From positions 744,001 through 808,000 of the forward strand of contig OY282458.1 in NCBI GenBank assembly GCA_958296245.1: a stretch of DNA of 64,000 bases. The letters run 5' to 3'. Under the pieces are notes generated by a model, which saw only the letters and a program-made list of their open reading frames with translations, was not told where the DNA came from and searched no databases. Positions 43,309 to 52,013 of this stretch are shown piece after piece (positions within the stretch are counted from its first letter, which is position 1; each line of letters begins with the position of its first letter). This stretch comes from an uncultured Dehalococcoidia bacterium. GTDB taxonomy: Bacteria; Chloroflexota; Dehalococcoidia; Lucifugimonadales; G958296245. Position numbers and translations under genes: made by a program.

Positions 43309-43316
43309 GGCTATCT

Positions 43317-43718
43317 CTATCCGTTTCTGCCGATCCTTCCGGCGAGGATATTGGGAGGCTCAACCGCCAGCTTTGGAGGGGAAACCCCAGCCGAACCCGG
43401 GTCATCACCTCGCAGTATCCTGTATCCGCGCTGGTTCACGACGTGATTCTCTATTCGTCTGATCAATTCCGACTTTCGCTCCTTGCTGCGGGTACTCATG
43501 CCAAGGAGCGCCGCCAGCTCAATCAAGACCGCCCGGGGTTCTCCGGATTGCTCCAGTGTGAATTCAACGTCGGAACCGCCGATTTGGTTTGTGGGTCGAT
43601 GTCGATCATGAGCACTCTCTGGCCGTAGTGTTGGGCCAGGGAGCACGACACGTGATATGCCGACGTGGTCTTCCCGACTCCTCCCTTATAGTTGATGAAC
43701 GAAACGACCTTTGGTCAT
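43317..43718 (-). pseudogene. Frame-disrupted ParA-like ATPase fused to a SAP-like tail
   Basis: ATG 43718 (AGGTG upstream) reads MTK, then a +1 shift in CCAAAGG leads to VVSFINYKGGVGKTT, a perfect ParA Walker A, and VLMIDIDPQT, Walker A'. This frame stops at 43523. A second shift near DPQT returns to the first frame, which runs on (NQIGGSDVEFTLEQSGEP, then IELAALLGMSTRSKERKSELIRRIENH, a SAP-like helix pair) to 43317. The central ParA part with Walker B is missing. So it looks like a degraded, internally deleted gene; sequencing error could explain one shift but not the deletion. Confidence 0.6.
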
Positions 43719-43787
43719 CACCTACCGGTCTAGCGGCAATTGATTCCTCTACGTCTATCCTACCAGAACCGGAGTCTAGACGGGCGC

Positions 43788-45167
43788 TCACGCCGCGGCA
43801 GCGCGAACGGGCTTGCCCGGTGTCACGTCTTGGAGCACGCCGCCCCGGACGACCGGCGCGCCGTTGACCAATACGTGAGGGATGCCCGCCGGCGGGGTAG
43901 TCGGCGCCGGATACGTGGCCGTGTCCATCACGCTCTCCGGGTCGAATATGACAAGGTCGGCGTCGGAGCCGACCTTGACGCGGCCCTTGTTCTTCATGGC
44001 GGGAACGCGCTGCTCCAAGCGTTGCGCCGGCATGAGGGACGATTTGCGGAGGACGTCCATGATGGACAGAACCCCTTGGAGGCGTGCGTAGCTGCCCAGC
44101 AGCCGGGAGTAGGTCCCGGCGGTGCGTGGATGCCCCTTTCCGTCCCTGACGTACCCATCGGTGGCGATCATGGTGAGCGGGCTGGCCACGCAGGCGCGCA
44201 TGATGTCCTCTGGGACGATGTGCATGATGACCCAGCCGCCTGCTCTGCGATACTCCATGAAGGAGTCGGCGGTGAGCCGCTCGCCGTTGAGCGGCCATTC
44301 AAGGTCGCCGTAGTCGATCTCCATCAGATCCTGCCAGCCTTGGTTGAAGGTTGCTGACTGTATGCTCGTCATGCCCGCCGTGTAGGGGTAGCACTCCGTG
44401 GTGACGTCGAGGCCCCGCTGCTGCGCCTCGCCAATCATCTGAAGCAGCCGGGGGGCGGCTCTCATCCCGGTGCTCGCCACGTGTACCACGTGGAGGGGCG
44501 CGCCGGTGATGGAAGCGGCCGCGATGACCTCCTGGAGTGATTCGATCGCGCCTCCCGGCTCCCTGCGGCCGGCGCCGCGCATGTGCACGTGACACGACGC
44601 CCCGTAGTCGGCCGCAGCTCGGAAGACCTCCAGTACCTCCCACCTCGAGGCGCTCGGGGTGTATTGCATTCCCAGGCCCACTGCCGGAGCGCCGGCCCTG
44701 AGCCCCGCCTCTACGCGGCGCCTTATCTCGGCCACGACCTCCTCGTTGGAGGCGCGGTACGCTCCGGCGTCCACCGGCAGGAAGTCCCCGCTGTCGCCGT
44801 GGAGGTCCATGCGGATGGGGATGTGTCCCGCGCTGACGCCGTAGTTGATGAGGCTGCCCCCATCTCGCGCTGCATACCAAGACTCCACGTCGGCGGCGCC
44901 GACCTCCAACTCCAGGCCGGTGGTCACGCCGTCCCGGACCTGGATGGCGTCCTGCTCGCGGCGCAGGCCGTGGCTGTGGAGGTCGATGAAGCCCGGCGCG
45001 ACGACCAGCCCGGACGCGTCGATGGAGTCGCGCCCGGTCAACGGCCCTTCGGCAATCTCCTCGACGGAGCCGCGTCTGATGCCGATGTCTCTGACCGCGT
45101 CTAGACCGGACTCAGGGTCCATAACCCGGCCGCCGGAGACTACGATGTCGTATGGATGCCTGTCCAC
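43788..45167 (-). CDS. Amidohydrolase-family protein (D-aminoacylase/dihydroorotase-like)
   Basis: A 459-aa protein. N-terminal beta sandwich VVSGGRVMDPESGLDAVRDIGI, then PGFIDLHSHG (H64, H66 metal ligands). Further barrel motifs: ELEVGAADVESWY, HVHMRG, HVVHVAST, ATDGYVRDGKGHPRTAG. C-terminal KGRVKVGSDADLVIFDPE closes the sandwich. Closest by motif to N-acyl-D-amino-acid deacylases; substrate not known. Confidence 0.85.
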   Translation of the reverse strand: MDRHPYDIVVSGGRVMDPESGLDAVRDIGIRRGSVEEIAEGPLTGRDSIDASGLVVAPGFIDLHSHGLRREQDAIQVRDGVTTGLELEVGAADVESWYAARDGGSLINYGVSAGHIPIRMDLHGDSGDFLPVDAGAYRASNEEVVAEIRRRVEAGLRAGAPAVGLGMQYTPSASRWEVLEVFRAAADYGASCHVHMRGAGRREPGGAIESLQEVIAAASITGAPLHVVHVASTGMRAAPRLLQMIGEAQQRGLDVTTECYPYTAGMTSIQSATFNQGWQDLMEIDYGDLEWPLNGERLTADSFMEYRRAGGWVIMHIVPEDIMRACVASPLTMIATDGYVRDGKGHPRTAGTYSRLLGSYARLQGVLSIMDVLRKSSLMPAQRLEQRVPAMKNKGRVKVGSDADLVIFDPESVMDTATYPAPTTPPAGIPHVLVNGAPVVRGGVLQDVTPGKPVRAAAA

Positions 45168-45219
45168 GTGGGCCTCTCAGGCTGCCGGGGACTGATTCGG
45201 GGAGGTCTGGCTGCGGAGC

Positions 45220-45834
45220 TTATCCCGGCTGCTCCTCTCGGTCAACGTTCTGGCCGCTCGGCTGACCCACTCCCCGCCATTGATACTGCACCTTGCTCTT
45301 GCCCAGCACTGCGATGGCCGCGGCGACGACGGTCGCAGCGCTTGACGGGTTCTGGTGGACCAGCCAGCCCACCGGAACGGCCAGCGCGAAGAACGCGGCC
45401 CCCGCGTAGCCCGCGTTCTTAGATAGGCGGAGAAGGACTAAGGCAAGCGGGGTCACGATCAGCGCTCCGGCCGGCAGCAGGCCGAACGTGATGCCCATCG
45501 CCACCACCATGCCCGTCCCGCCGCTGAAACCCCAAAACACCGGGAAGAAGTGGCCTGCGAGCACACCCCCAGCCCCCGCTATGCCGGCCCAGATCGGGAG
45601 GCCGAGCAGGTAAGCCGGGAGCGTCGCGGCCATCCCCTTGGCCAAGTCCAACGCGAGGACGACAGCGGCGTACTTAGGCCCCACCTCGCGGAATACGTTG
45701 GCCGTGCCCGGATTGCCGGTGCCCACTCTCCGTATGGGAGTGCGGGCTAGACGGGCAACGAGGTCGCCCACCGACACCGAACCTAGCAAGTACGCTCCAC
45801 ATGCCCAGAGGGCGTACACCCACGGCGAGTCCAT
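45220..45834 (-). CDS. Second PlsY-like glycerol-3-phosphate acyltransferase-family protein
   Basis: A 204-aa membrane protein with GSVSVGD, GTGNPGTANVFREVG and FPVFWGFSGGTGMVVAMG blocks corresponding to PlsY motifs 1-3. GGAGGAAGG precedes the ATG at 45834. It differs from the gpsA-linked PlsY in all three blocks, so it may be a divergent acyltransferase. Its C-terminus ends in a polar tail. Confidence 0.8.
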   Translation of the reverse strand: MDSPWVYALWACGAYLLGSVSVGDLVARLARTPIRRVGTGNPGTANVFREVGPKYAAVVLALDLAKGMAATLPAYLLGLPIWAGIAGAGGVLAGHFFPVFWGFSGGTGMVVAMGITFGLLPAGALIVTPLALVLLRLSKNAGYAGAAFFALAVPVGWLVHQNPSSAATVVAAAIAVLGKSKVQYQWRGVGQPSGQNVDREEQPG

Positions 45835-45986
45835 CCTTCCTCCACACCCCACACGGGATTGTACCCGATCCCGCCCTTCGGATGCCCTACAGGAGCCTCG
45901 TCTCGTCAAGATACGTGTACCGCGTTGACGGCGTCGCAGTTCGGCTGCTATCTTGAGTCCCACTCTGCGCGCCTTGGAGGAAGGCC

Positions 45987-46310
45987 ATAAAGAGGGTAGG
46001 GTTCTTGCTCAAGGTCAGGCCGGACCGGCTCGACGAGTACAAGCGGAGCCACGAGGCGGTGTGGCCGGACATGTTGGATGCGCTGTCCCGGCACGGCTGG
46101 CGCAACTACTCGCTTTTCTTGAGGGATGACGGGATGCTCTTCGGGTACTTCGAGGCTGAAGAGAGCTTTCGGGCCTCACTGGACGGGATGGCGGGCGAGG
46201 ACGTCAATAACCGGTGGCAAGAGCTCATGGAGCCGTACTTCGAGATACCCCCGGGATCGCATCCCGACCAGATGATAGTGGAGCTTGAAGAGGTCTTCCA
46301 TCTGGATTAG
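45987..46310 (+). CDS. L-rhamnose mutarotase-like protein, apparent AUA start
   Basis: A 107-aa ferredoxin-like-fold protein. KRVGFLLKVRPDRLDEYKRSHEAVWPDML is the family N-terminus, with the histidine of YKRSH and the W-P motif; the final EVFHLD is also typical. The family starts (M)KRV..FLL. Here the codon at that position is ATA (45987), with GGAGG 6 nt upstream. No in-frame ATG/GTG exists; the first TTG (46005) would remove the first strand. So either a rare AUA start or a mutated ATG. Expected to interconvert anomers of a deoxy sugar. Confidence 0.8.
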   Translation: MKRVGFLLKVRPDRLDEYKRSHEAVWPDMLDALSRHGWRNYSLFLRDDGMLFGYFEAEESFRASLDGMAGEDVNNRWQELMEPYFEIPPGSHPDQMIVELEEVFHLD

Positions 46311-46311
46311 C

Positions 46312-46374
46312 GGGCTTCTGGAAGTACGGGAATGCCGAGGGGCAGAAGCCCCTATGCCGGCTATAAGAGCCGGC
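46312..46374 (+). promoter_or_regulatory. Two consecutive hairpins before the second DapA-like gene
   Basis: GGGCTTCT (46312-46319) pairs with AGAAGCCC (46344-46351), then GCCGGCT-ATAAG-AGCCGGC (46356-46374). No T-run. They could be a terminator/attenuator between the mutarotase-like gene and the lyase. Confidence 0.4.
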
Positions 46375-46439
46375 GGGGCGTCGGCCCAGTAAGACCTCTG
46401 AACGGAGGCGCCGCGACCCGCTGAGGAGGAGGTGTCCCA

Positions 46440-47399
46440 ATGGACCGCCAAGAGCTTAGGAGACTGATAAAGGGCCTGATCGTCGTAACATGCACACCGT
46501 TCGACGAAAACGATGAGTTGGACTTGGGCCGGATGGCCGAGACCACCGAATTCTTCATAGAGAGCGGGCTTGTAGAAGGGCGGGCCGTCCTCAAGGTCGT
46601 CTCCATCATGGGGGAGTTCCCTTCATTGACCGACGAGGAGTGGCCCCACGTTGTCCGCGCGACGGTGCGGGCGGCCAGAGGGCGAGTCCCGGTCATCAGC
46701 GCCGTTCACAGCAAGGACACCAAGCGAACGATTGATGACGCGCTGAGGGCTCAAGACCTGGGGGCGGTTGGTCTTCAGCTCTCTCCCCCTCTCGAGAACC
46801 TCCCGACGCAAGACGACGTCCTACGGTACTTCGAGGCCGTCTCCGACGCCATCGACATCGGCATCATGGTCTACCACACCCACTTCTACAACTACGGGCG
46901 CATAGAGATAGAGACCTTCAAGAGGATGGCGGACTTCGAGCACGTCATGGCGATCAAGTGGAGCACCCCCGCCGACGTGCCGTATGAGTCGATGCAAGAG
47001 CTGACGCCCTATTTCAACATATTCGACAATAGCAACCAGCCGGGACGCTGCTACCGGAATGGCGGGCACGGATTCTTGGACCACCTCGCGCCTGCCTACC
47101 CGCAGCACGAGCTGGACATCCTGGACCTGCTCGAGGCGGGCAGGTACGATGAGGCCCAAGCATCGTGGGACGTCGTCTGCCATCCGACGGTGGAGTTCCG
47201 CAACAAGATACTGGCGCGGTCCGGCGGCGTGGCTCGCCTCAAGAAGGCCGCCATGGCGGTTATGGGCCATCCCATAGGGTCGATGCGCCCGCCCTCGCTC
47301 CCTCTGAGCGAGGAGGAGATGGACGAGCTCCGTGAGGTGCTCAGGGCCTGCGGGTGGCCTGTGCCGGAGAAGACCGCCACCGCTCTCGCGCCCGCCTAG
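46440..47399 (+). CDS. DapA-family lyase, second paralogue
   Basis: A 319-aa TIM barrel. K173 (AIKWST) and Y145 (MVYHT) sit at the same positions as in the paralogue at 23713, and the C-terminal RPPSLPLSEEEMDELREVLRACGWP mirrors it too. SD GGAGGAGGTGTCCCA. With the mutarotase-like gene just upstream, a role in deoxy-sugar-acid breakdown is plausible but not shown. Confidence 0.86.
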   Translation: MDRQELRRLIKGLIVVTCTPFDENDELDLGRMAETTEFFIESGLVEGRAVLKVVSIMGEFPSLTDEEWPHVVRATVRAARGRVPVISAVHSKDTKRTIDDALRAQDLGAVGLQLSPPLENLPTQDDVLRYFEAVSDAIDIGIMVYHTHFYNYGRIEIETFKRMADFEHVMAIKWSTPADVPYESMQELTPYFNIFDNSNQPGRCYRNGGHGFLDHLAPAYPQHELDILDLLEAGRYDEAQASWDVVCHPTVEFRNKILARSGGVARLKKAAMAVMGHPIGSMRPPSLPLSEEEMDELREVLRACGWPVPEKTATALAPA

Positions 47400-47473
47400 A
47401 CGGCGCGCAGACAGAGGCGGGCGGGAAGAAAGGGTGCGCTGCTTCTCGCCAGCGGTACACCGGGGACGGAGCT

Positions 47474-48469
47474 CTAACCTCCGTCGCCGCCCTCCTCGGG
47501 CTCCTCATCTTCCCTGGCCGTGATCCGGAAGGCCGGAACGCTCTCGTTCTCACTCGCTGTGGTGGCGGTCTTCCAAGCGGTGATGTTGATCGAGTCCGAT
47601 ACCGGCGGGTTGGTCACCATGTTGTTCTCGTCGACGTAGAAGACGTTGAACGGCCATCCGCCCGGCCCAACGTCCATCTCCATCTCGGTCTGGCCCGGCT
47701 CCAAGTGGATGTGATTGTCGTCGGAGGGCACTACCGTGCCGGGCTGAGGCACCACGTAGGGGCCGTACTGGATCACAAAGTGGCCCGTCTTGCCTTCGAA
47801 CCCTTCGGCCATGAGCTTGATCGAGAAGGGGAACTCCCTGATGTCGGCGTTGTTCTTCGGCTCCTCGAACAGCACGTTACTGCTGCCCACCACGTTGACG
47901 GTAATGGTGTGCGTCAGCGGTGGGAGGGTCTGGCCGGCGCCTGCGCTCCCCCTCTTGACTGCTAGGGGGTGCTCCTGAGACTCCCTTCCGTGGAACTCGT
48001 AAGGTTCGTCGTGGGCGTTGCCGAAGAGCAGCGTTAGCGTATGCTGTCCTACCGGGAGGTCTAGGAAGCTCTCCTTTTCTATGGCGTGGAAGTGAAGGTG
48101 CTGGTCGTCAACGGGTATCCTCTCTCCATACGCTGGGACGTTCGGCTGGTCGATGAGGATGTGATGATGCCCATAGCGTTTCTGAGGCTCGAACCGACGG
48201 CGGACTATCAATCCCTCGGTGCCCATGACGACCTTGACGGGGCTGGTCACCTCGGCGCCGTCCTCCGGCTCTATGAAGAAGATCCTTTCGTCAATGTCGA
48301 AGGTGACCTCAGCGCCGCCGTAGTCGATGCCCTCGGTGGTCTTGCCGTTCGAGGTATCAGTGCTGGCCGTGCCTCCTTCACTGCCGCCGCCCCCACAGGC
48401 CGCAGCCATTCCAACAGCTAGCGCCGAGAGCAGCGCTAGGAGTAGTAGATGCAGAAACCTTCTATTCAT
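47474..48469 (-). CDS. Secreted DUF4399-type lipoprotein, two domains
   Basis: A 331-aa protein starting at ATG 48469 (GGGAG upstream). Lipobox AAAC near residue 25, then a Gly/Ser/Thr linker. Domain 1 (about 60-180) carries the DUF4399 pattern: FIEPEDGAEVTSPVKV, GHHHILID, DDQHLHFHA, DLPVGQHTLTLLFGNAHDEPY. Domain 2 (about 195-300) is a diverged copy: FEEPKNNADIREFPFSIKLM, GHFVIQYG, DDNHIHLEPGQTE. The many histidines suggest a metal or ligand site. Function not known. Confidence 0.82.
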   Translation of the reverse strand: MNRRFLHLLLLALLSALAVGMAAACGGGGSEGGTASTDTSNGKTTEGIDYGGAEVTFDIDERIFFIEPEDGAEVTSPVKVVMGTEGLIVRRRFEPQKRYGHHHILIDQPNVPAYGERIPVDDQHLHFHAIEKESFLDLPVGQHTLTLLFGNAHDEPYEFHGRESQEHPLAVKRGSAGAGQTLPPLTHTITVNVVGSSNVLFEEPKNNADIREFPFSIKLMAEGFEGKTGHFVIQYGPYVVPQPGTVVPSDDNHIHLEPGQTEMEMDVGPGGWPFNVFYVDENNMVTNPPVSDSINITAWKTATTASENESVPAFRITAREDEEPEEGGDGG

Positions 48470-48823
48470 TTTGAACTCCCTGAGCAAACCGGAGCGGGGC
48501 CCCGGTAGTATTGGAGCGCGTCAGCACCCGATAAGCTATCCCGATCTCATCGAATAATCAAGCGCAAGCCGCCACTGTATGGGTGAGGCCGCTTCGCATA
48601 CTCAAAGATACCAACTCAGGTTACGCTAAATCAAGGAGGCCGCTCCAAATCTACCACCTAATTTTTAGGAACGAGCGGCGTAAAGCGAGGACCGCAAGGA
48701 GCCGGAGCGTTTCCCCGCAACAGGTGATGTTTTGGTGTCGCCGCCCGATTGGGCTTTGGGGTCGTGAAGGGGTACACTTGGAATACCGCCGGATGTTCCG
48801 GCGAGCTTCGGGAGGGGGCCAAC
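48470..48823. other. Divergent intergenic region with a weak minus-strand promoter
   Basis: On the minus strand TTGATT (48556-48561), 17-bp spacer, TAGCTT (48533-48538) may drive the DUF4399 gene. On the plus strand only a Shine-Dalgarno (GGGAGGGGG) before 48824 is clear. No gene or repeat otherwise seen. Confidence 0.35.
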
Positions 48824-49549
48824 ATGAGGGTACTCGTTACGGGAGCCGGGTCGCGGCTATCCCAAGAGCTTGCCCCGGCGCTCGCGGCAGGCCGGGGCGT
48901 CCTGCTGACCGGCCGCGGCGTCGCGCCGTCCGCGCGTGCGGGGATCGAGGCGGCCCGTTCTGACCTGGGGCACGACGACTCCACAAGGGCGCTCGTCCGA
49001 GGCGTGGACGCCATCGTACACAACGGAGAAGCCGAGGCTGCGGCCACGGCTTCGGAACAGTTGGACGTTGCGATGCGGTGTACTTACAACCTACTCCAGG
49101 CCGCCGCAGTGGAGAGAGTGCCGCGGTTCATCTTCCTCAGCTCGTTGAGCATCATGGGACGGTACGGCGCGGACATGGCCGTCACCGAGAGATGGCGTCC
49201 GGCGCCGGCTGCGGAGCCCCCGGAGCTGACGTATCACCTTGGAGAGTACGTATGCCGGGAGTTTGCCCGCGAGCGCAAGATCGAGGTCGTCTGCCTCAGG
49301 CTCGGAGAGTTCGTGTGGGGCGGCGCGGCGCCCTCTACGTCGGCGCTCTATCCTGACGACGCGGCGCATGCCGTAGCGAGGGCCCTGGACTGGAAGGCTG
49401 ATGAAGATGATTCCACGCAGTGGTGGAATGGGACCTTTGGGCCCACCGGCTGGGATATATTCCACATTCAGTCGGCGGTCCCCAACCCGCGCTTCCTGAC
49501 GACGGAGGCCCGGAAACGCCTCGCGTACAGCCCGAAACAGAGGCCCTGA
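48824..49549 (+). CDS. NAD-dependent epimerase-like protein with degenerate active site
   Basis: A 241-aa extended-SDR-like protein. VLVTGAGSRLSQEL replaces GxxGxxG (the second and third glycines are lost). SSLSIMG and the catalytic position YHLGE (normally YxxxK) lacks the lysine. HIQSAVPNPRFLTTEARKRLAYSP is a normal end. Either a catalytically inactive relative or a protein with another role. SD GGGAGGGGG. Confidence 0.75.
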   Translation: MRVLVTGAGSRLSQELAPALAAGRGVLLTGRGVAPSARAGIEAARSDLGHDDSTRALVRGVDAIVHNGEAEAAATASEQLDVAMRCTYNLLQAAAVERVPRFIFLSSLSIMGRYGADMAVTERWRPAPAAEPPELTYHLGEYVCREFARERKIEVVCLRLGEFVWGGAAPSTSALYPDDAAHAVARALDWKADEDDSTQWWNGTFGPTGWDIFHIQSAVPNPRFLTTEARKRLAYSPKQRP

Positions 49550-49644
49550 CGTCGCGTGGAAGAGGCCGTCGCCGGCGGTAGGTGACGGTTGCTCCCCAAC
49601 TATATAATCGCCGCAATCCACTCAGGCCCTAGGAGAGCTACGCC

Positions 49645-50448
49645 ATGACGCAGACCGACTTCCCGCATACCTTCGCCGGGCTTATGGCGCTGGTAACGTT
49701 GCTCCGGGGGGCCGATGGCTGCCCCTGGGACCGCGAGCAGTCGGCGCAGTCGATGAGGCGCTACGTAATGGAGGAGTGCTACGAGCTCATGGAGGCGATC
49801 GACGAGGGGGCGCCCGCAGCAGTCGCCGAGGAACTGGGCGACGTGGCGTTCCACGTGGCGTTCCAGATTCGCATCTGGGACGATGAAGGAGGGTTCACCG
49901 AGTCTGAGGTCTTCGGGTCGGTGATCGAGAAGCTGATACGGCGGCACCCGCACGTCTTCGGAGGAGCAACGGCCCGTGGCGCGGACCAGGTGGTGACCGC
50001 CTGGCAGTCCCTCAAGGCCGCCGAGCGGGGCGCCTCCTCCATCATGGACGGCGTACCCAGCGGTATGCCTGCCCTGGCCTATTCGCAGGCGCTCCAAGGC
50101 CGGGCGGCCGGCGCCGGTTTCGACTGGGAAGAGCCGGCGGCGGTAGCTGAGAAGGTGGTCGAAGAGGTGGTGGAGATGGGGGCGGCTTCCGACGAAGGGG
50201 AGAGGGAACGTGAGCTCGGAGACATGTTGTTCTCCATCGTCAACCTTGCGCGGTGGTTGCGTGTCGACGCCGAGAGTGCTTTGCGCGGCGCCGCGGCCAG
50301 ATTCCGCCGCAGGTACGAGCTGATGGAGGCTATCAGCCGAGAGCGCGGCCAGGAATTCGCCAGCCTTTCGGCGGACGAGAAGGAGGCTCTATGGCGGCAG
50401 GCCAAGGCGTCACTTGTGACGCCAGACCCTCCTCATCGCCCCGAATGA
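49645..50448 (+). CDS. mazG: Nucleoside triphosphate pyrophosphohydrolase MazG
   Basis: A 267-aa two-domain MazG. First domain CPWDREQ...EECYELMEA (E43,E44,E47) ...EELGDVAFH (E63, D66); the second domain repeats a weaker EKVVEEVVEM...ERELGDMLFSIVNLARWL. Normal length. It removes non-canonical NTPs. The 3' end overlaps the convergent MFS gene by 39 bp. Confidence 0.93.
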   Translation: MTQTDFPHTFAGLMALVTLLRGADGCPWDREQSAQSMRRYVMEECYELMEAIDEGAPAAVAEELGDVAFHVAFQIRIWDDEGGFTESEVFGSVIEKLIRRHPHVFGGATARGADQVVTAWQSLKAAERGASSIMDGVPSGMPALAYSQALQGRAAGAGFDWEEPAAVAEKVVEEVVEMGAASDEGERERELGDMLFSIVNLARWLRVDAESALRGAAARFRRRYELMEAISRERGQEFASLSADEKEALWRQAKASLVTPDPPHRPE

Positions 50449-51774
50449 CATGGCAACTGCACACGCCATCACTCCCGCCGCGGCCAGCGTGGCCGTCGGT
50501 GCGCTGAGCAACTCCGCGAGAGCGCCGGCTGCCAGGGCGCCGGCGGGATAGAGGCCATGCGCCATGGCTCCCAGCGAAGCCACCCGACCCCTCAGCGAGT
50601 CCGGGGCCATCTGTTGGATCGTGGCTCCGTTTACAGTGTAGAAGGTGGCCATGCCGCCGCTCAGCAACATCAATAGGACCAGGGAGACGGCCATGGAGCG
50701 GCTGAGTGAGAACGCAGCGGCGCAGAGGACTGTCCAGACCAGCGCCGCCACGATGACGCGCCCTCTCGGCAGGACGCCAACGGACGCGACCATCGTCATG
50801 CCGAGGATCGAGCCTATGCCGGGCGCCGATACCAAGATCCCGAGGCCCGCCGGGCCGACGTTGAACACCTCTCCGGCGTAAACGGGCATCAGCCCATGTA
50901 CGAATGGCAACAGCAGCACGCCGGGCACGATGCTCAGAAGGATCAGGGACAGCACGACTCGCTCGTCCTTGACGTAGCGCACCGCTTCGACGATCTGCGC
51001 CAGCGGGCGCGGGTGTTCCACGCGCCGCCCCGTCTCGCCGGGCTCCAGCCTGATTGCCAGAGTGGCCAGCACACTCCCCAACAGCGCGGCCACGCCCAGG
51101 AACAGCGTCTGCGCCGGACCCAACAATATGATCGACACGCCCGCCAGCGCCGGTACCGCCAGCCGGATCACGTTGAACCCCACCGAGTTCAGCGCGTAGG
51201 CGTTTACCAGGTTCTCCTTGGGGACGATGTTGGATAAGAGTGAGAGCATCGCCGGGTGGACGAGCACCACCGCGGTCCCAATTAGGAACAGGAACACAAA
51301 GATGTGCCAGGTCTGGAGATGACCCGCCATCACTATGGCGGCAAACGCTGCGGTGACGACTGCCTTGGCGCCGATGGCTGAAGCCAGCACCTTGCGGCGG
51401 TCCCAGTCGTCGACCAGAACGCCGGCCAGCGGTCCGATGACGAGGAACGGCACCGAGCTCATGGCCAGGGCAAGGCTGGTAAGCAGCGCCGACCTCGTCA
51501 GGTCGAAGGTCATCCACCCCATCACTACCGCGAGGGTCCAGTCGAAGGCCCCCGTCCCCATTGTCATCGCCCATATGAACCGGAAGTTCCGGTAGCGGAG
51601 CGAGTCCAGGGTGTGTACCTTGACGTTGATCCCGATAGGACGCCGGAGCCGGCCGGGCAGGTCTCGGCGCTTGGGAAGTTCCGGGGCTGCCGGCGCCGGA
51701 TGTGTCTCGCTACTGGCGGCTGACGCTCCCCTGTCTCGATTGAACACGCTGCCGATAACAGATGCTCTATTCAT
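50410..51774 (-). CDS. MFS transporter (MFS_3, exporter-like)
   Basis: About 454 aa from ATG 51774 (GGTGGGG upstream). An unusual 55-residue polar N-terminal tail precedes the first TM. Twelve hydrophobic segments, motif A G-PLAGVLVDDWDRRKVL between TM2 and TM3, RPLAQIVEAVRYVK in the central loop, and the MAPDSLRGRVASLG loop typical of the enterobactin-exporter-like branch. Substrate unknown. Confidence 0.88.
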   Translation of the reverse strand: MNRASVIGSVFNRDRGASAASSETHPAPAAPELPKRRDLPGRLRRPIGINVKVHTLDSLRYRNFRFIWAMTMGTGAFDWTLAVVMGWMTFDLTRSALLTSLALAMSSVPFLVIGPLAGVLVDDWDRRKVLASAIGAKAVVTAAFAAIVMAGHLQTWHIFVFLFLIGTAVVLVHPAMLSLLSNIVPKENLVNAYALNSVGFNVIRLAVPALAGVSIILLGPAQTLFLGVAALLGSVLATLAIRLEPGETGRRVEHPRPLAQIVEAVRYVKDERVVLSLILLSIVPGVLLLPFVHGLMPVYAGEVFNVGPAGLGILVSAPGIGSILGMTMVASVGVLPRGRVIVAALVWTVLCAAAFSLSRSMAVSLVLLMLLSGGMATFYTVNGATIQQMAPDSLRGRVASLGAMAHGLYPAGALAAGALAELLSAPTATLAAAGVMACAVAMSFGAMRRVWRHK

Positions 51775-51911
51775 CTGGCCCCACCAAGTGCCGAGATTGG
51801 CCGGGCGTCTCGATGCCCGACGCAAGATACATGATAGTGTGAACATGAGCGATATTTCATGCTTTTTTGGTCTATTTCTGCGGGATTTTTTGCTCGACCC
51901 AGGGGCGGTGT

Positions 51912-51961
51912 AGCTGTGAGCCAGCTGTGAGCAGTCAAATCTTGAGATAACACGTCTCAAG
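51912..51961. promoter_or_regulatory. Direct repeat and dyad upstream of the inositol-phosphatase-like gene
   Basis: AGCTGTGAG occurs twice, 11 bp apart (51912-51920, 51923-51931). A dyad CTTGAGA-7 nt-TCTCAAG follows at 51941-51961. Could be an operator between the divergent MFS and phosphatase genes. No regulator gene is nearby. Confidence 0.3.
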
Positions 51962-52013
51962 CGGCTACGATTGTAGTTGCCGCTAGGAGGGCGGATATAG
52001 ACTTGGGGCGCCC

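Noticed and set aside
43590-43718. Programmed frameshift in the ParA-like gene
   Set aside because: No slippery heptamer or downstream structure is visible, and the central ParA domain is missing, so decay is simpler.
46005-46310. TTG start for the mutarotase-like gene
   Set aside because: It would remove the KRVGF strand of the fold and has no SD; the ATA at 45987 has GGAGG at ideal distance.
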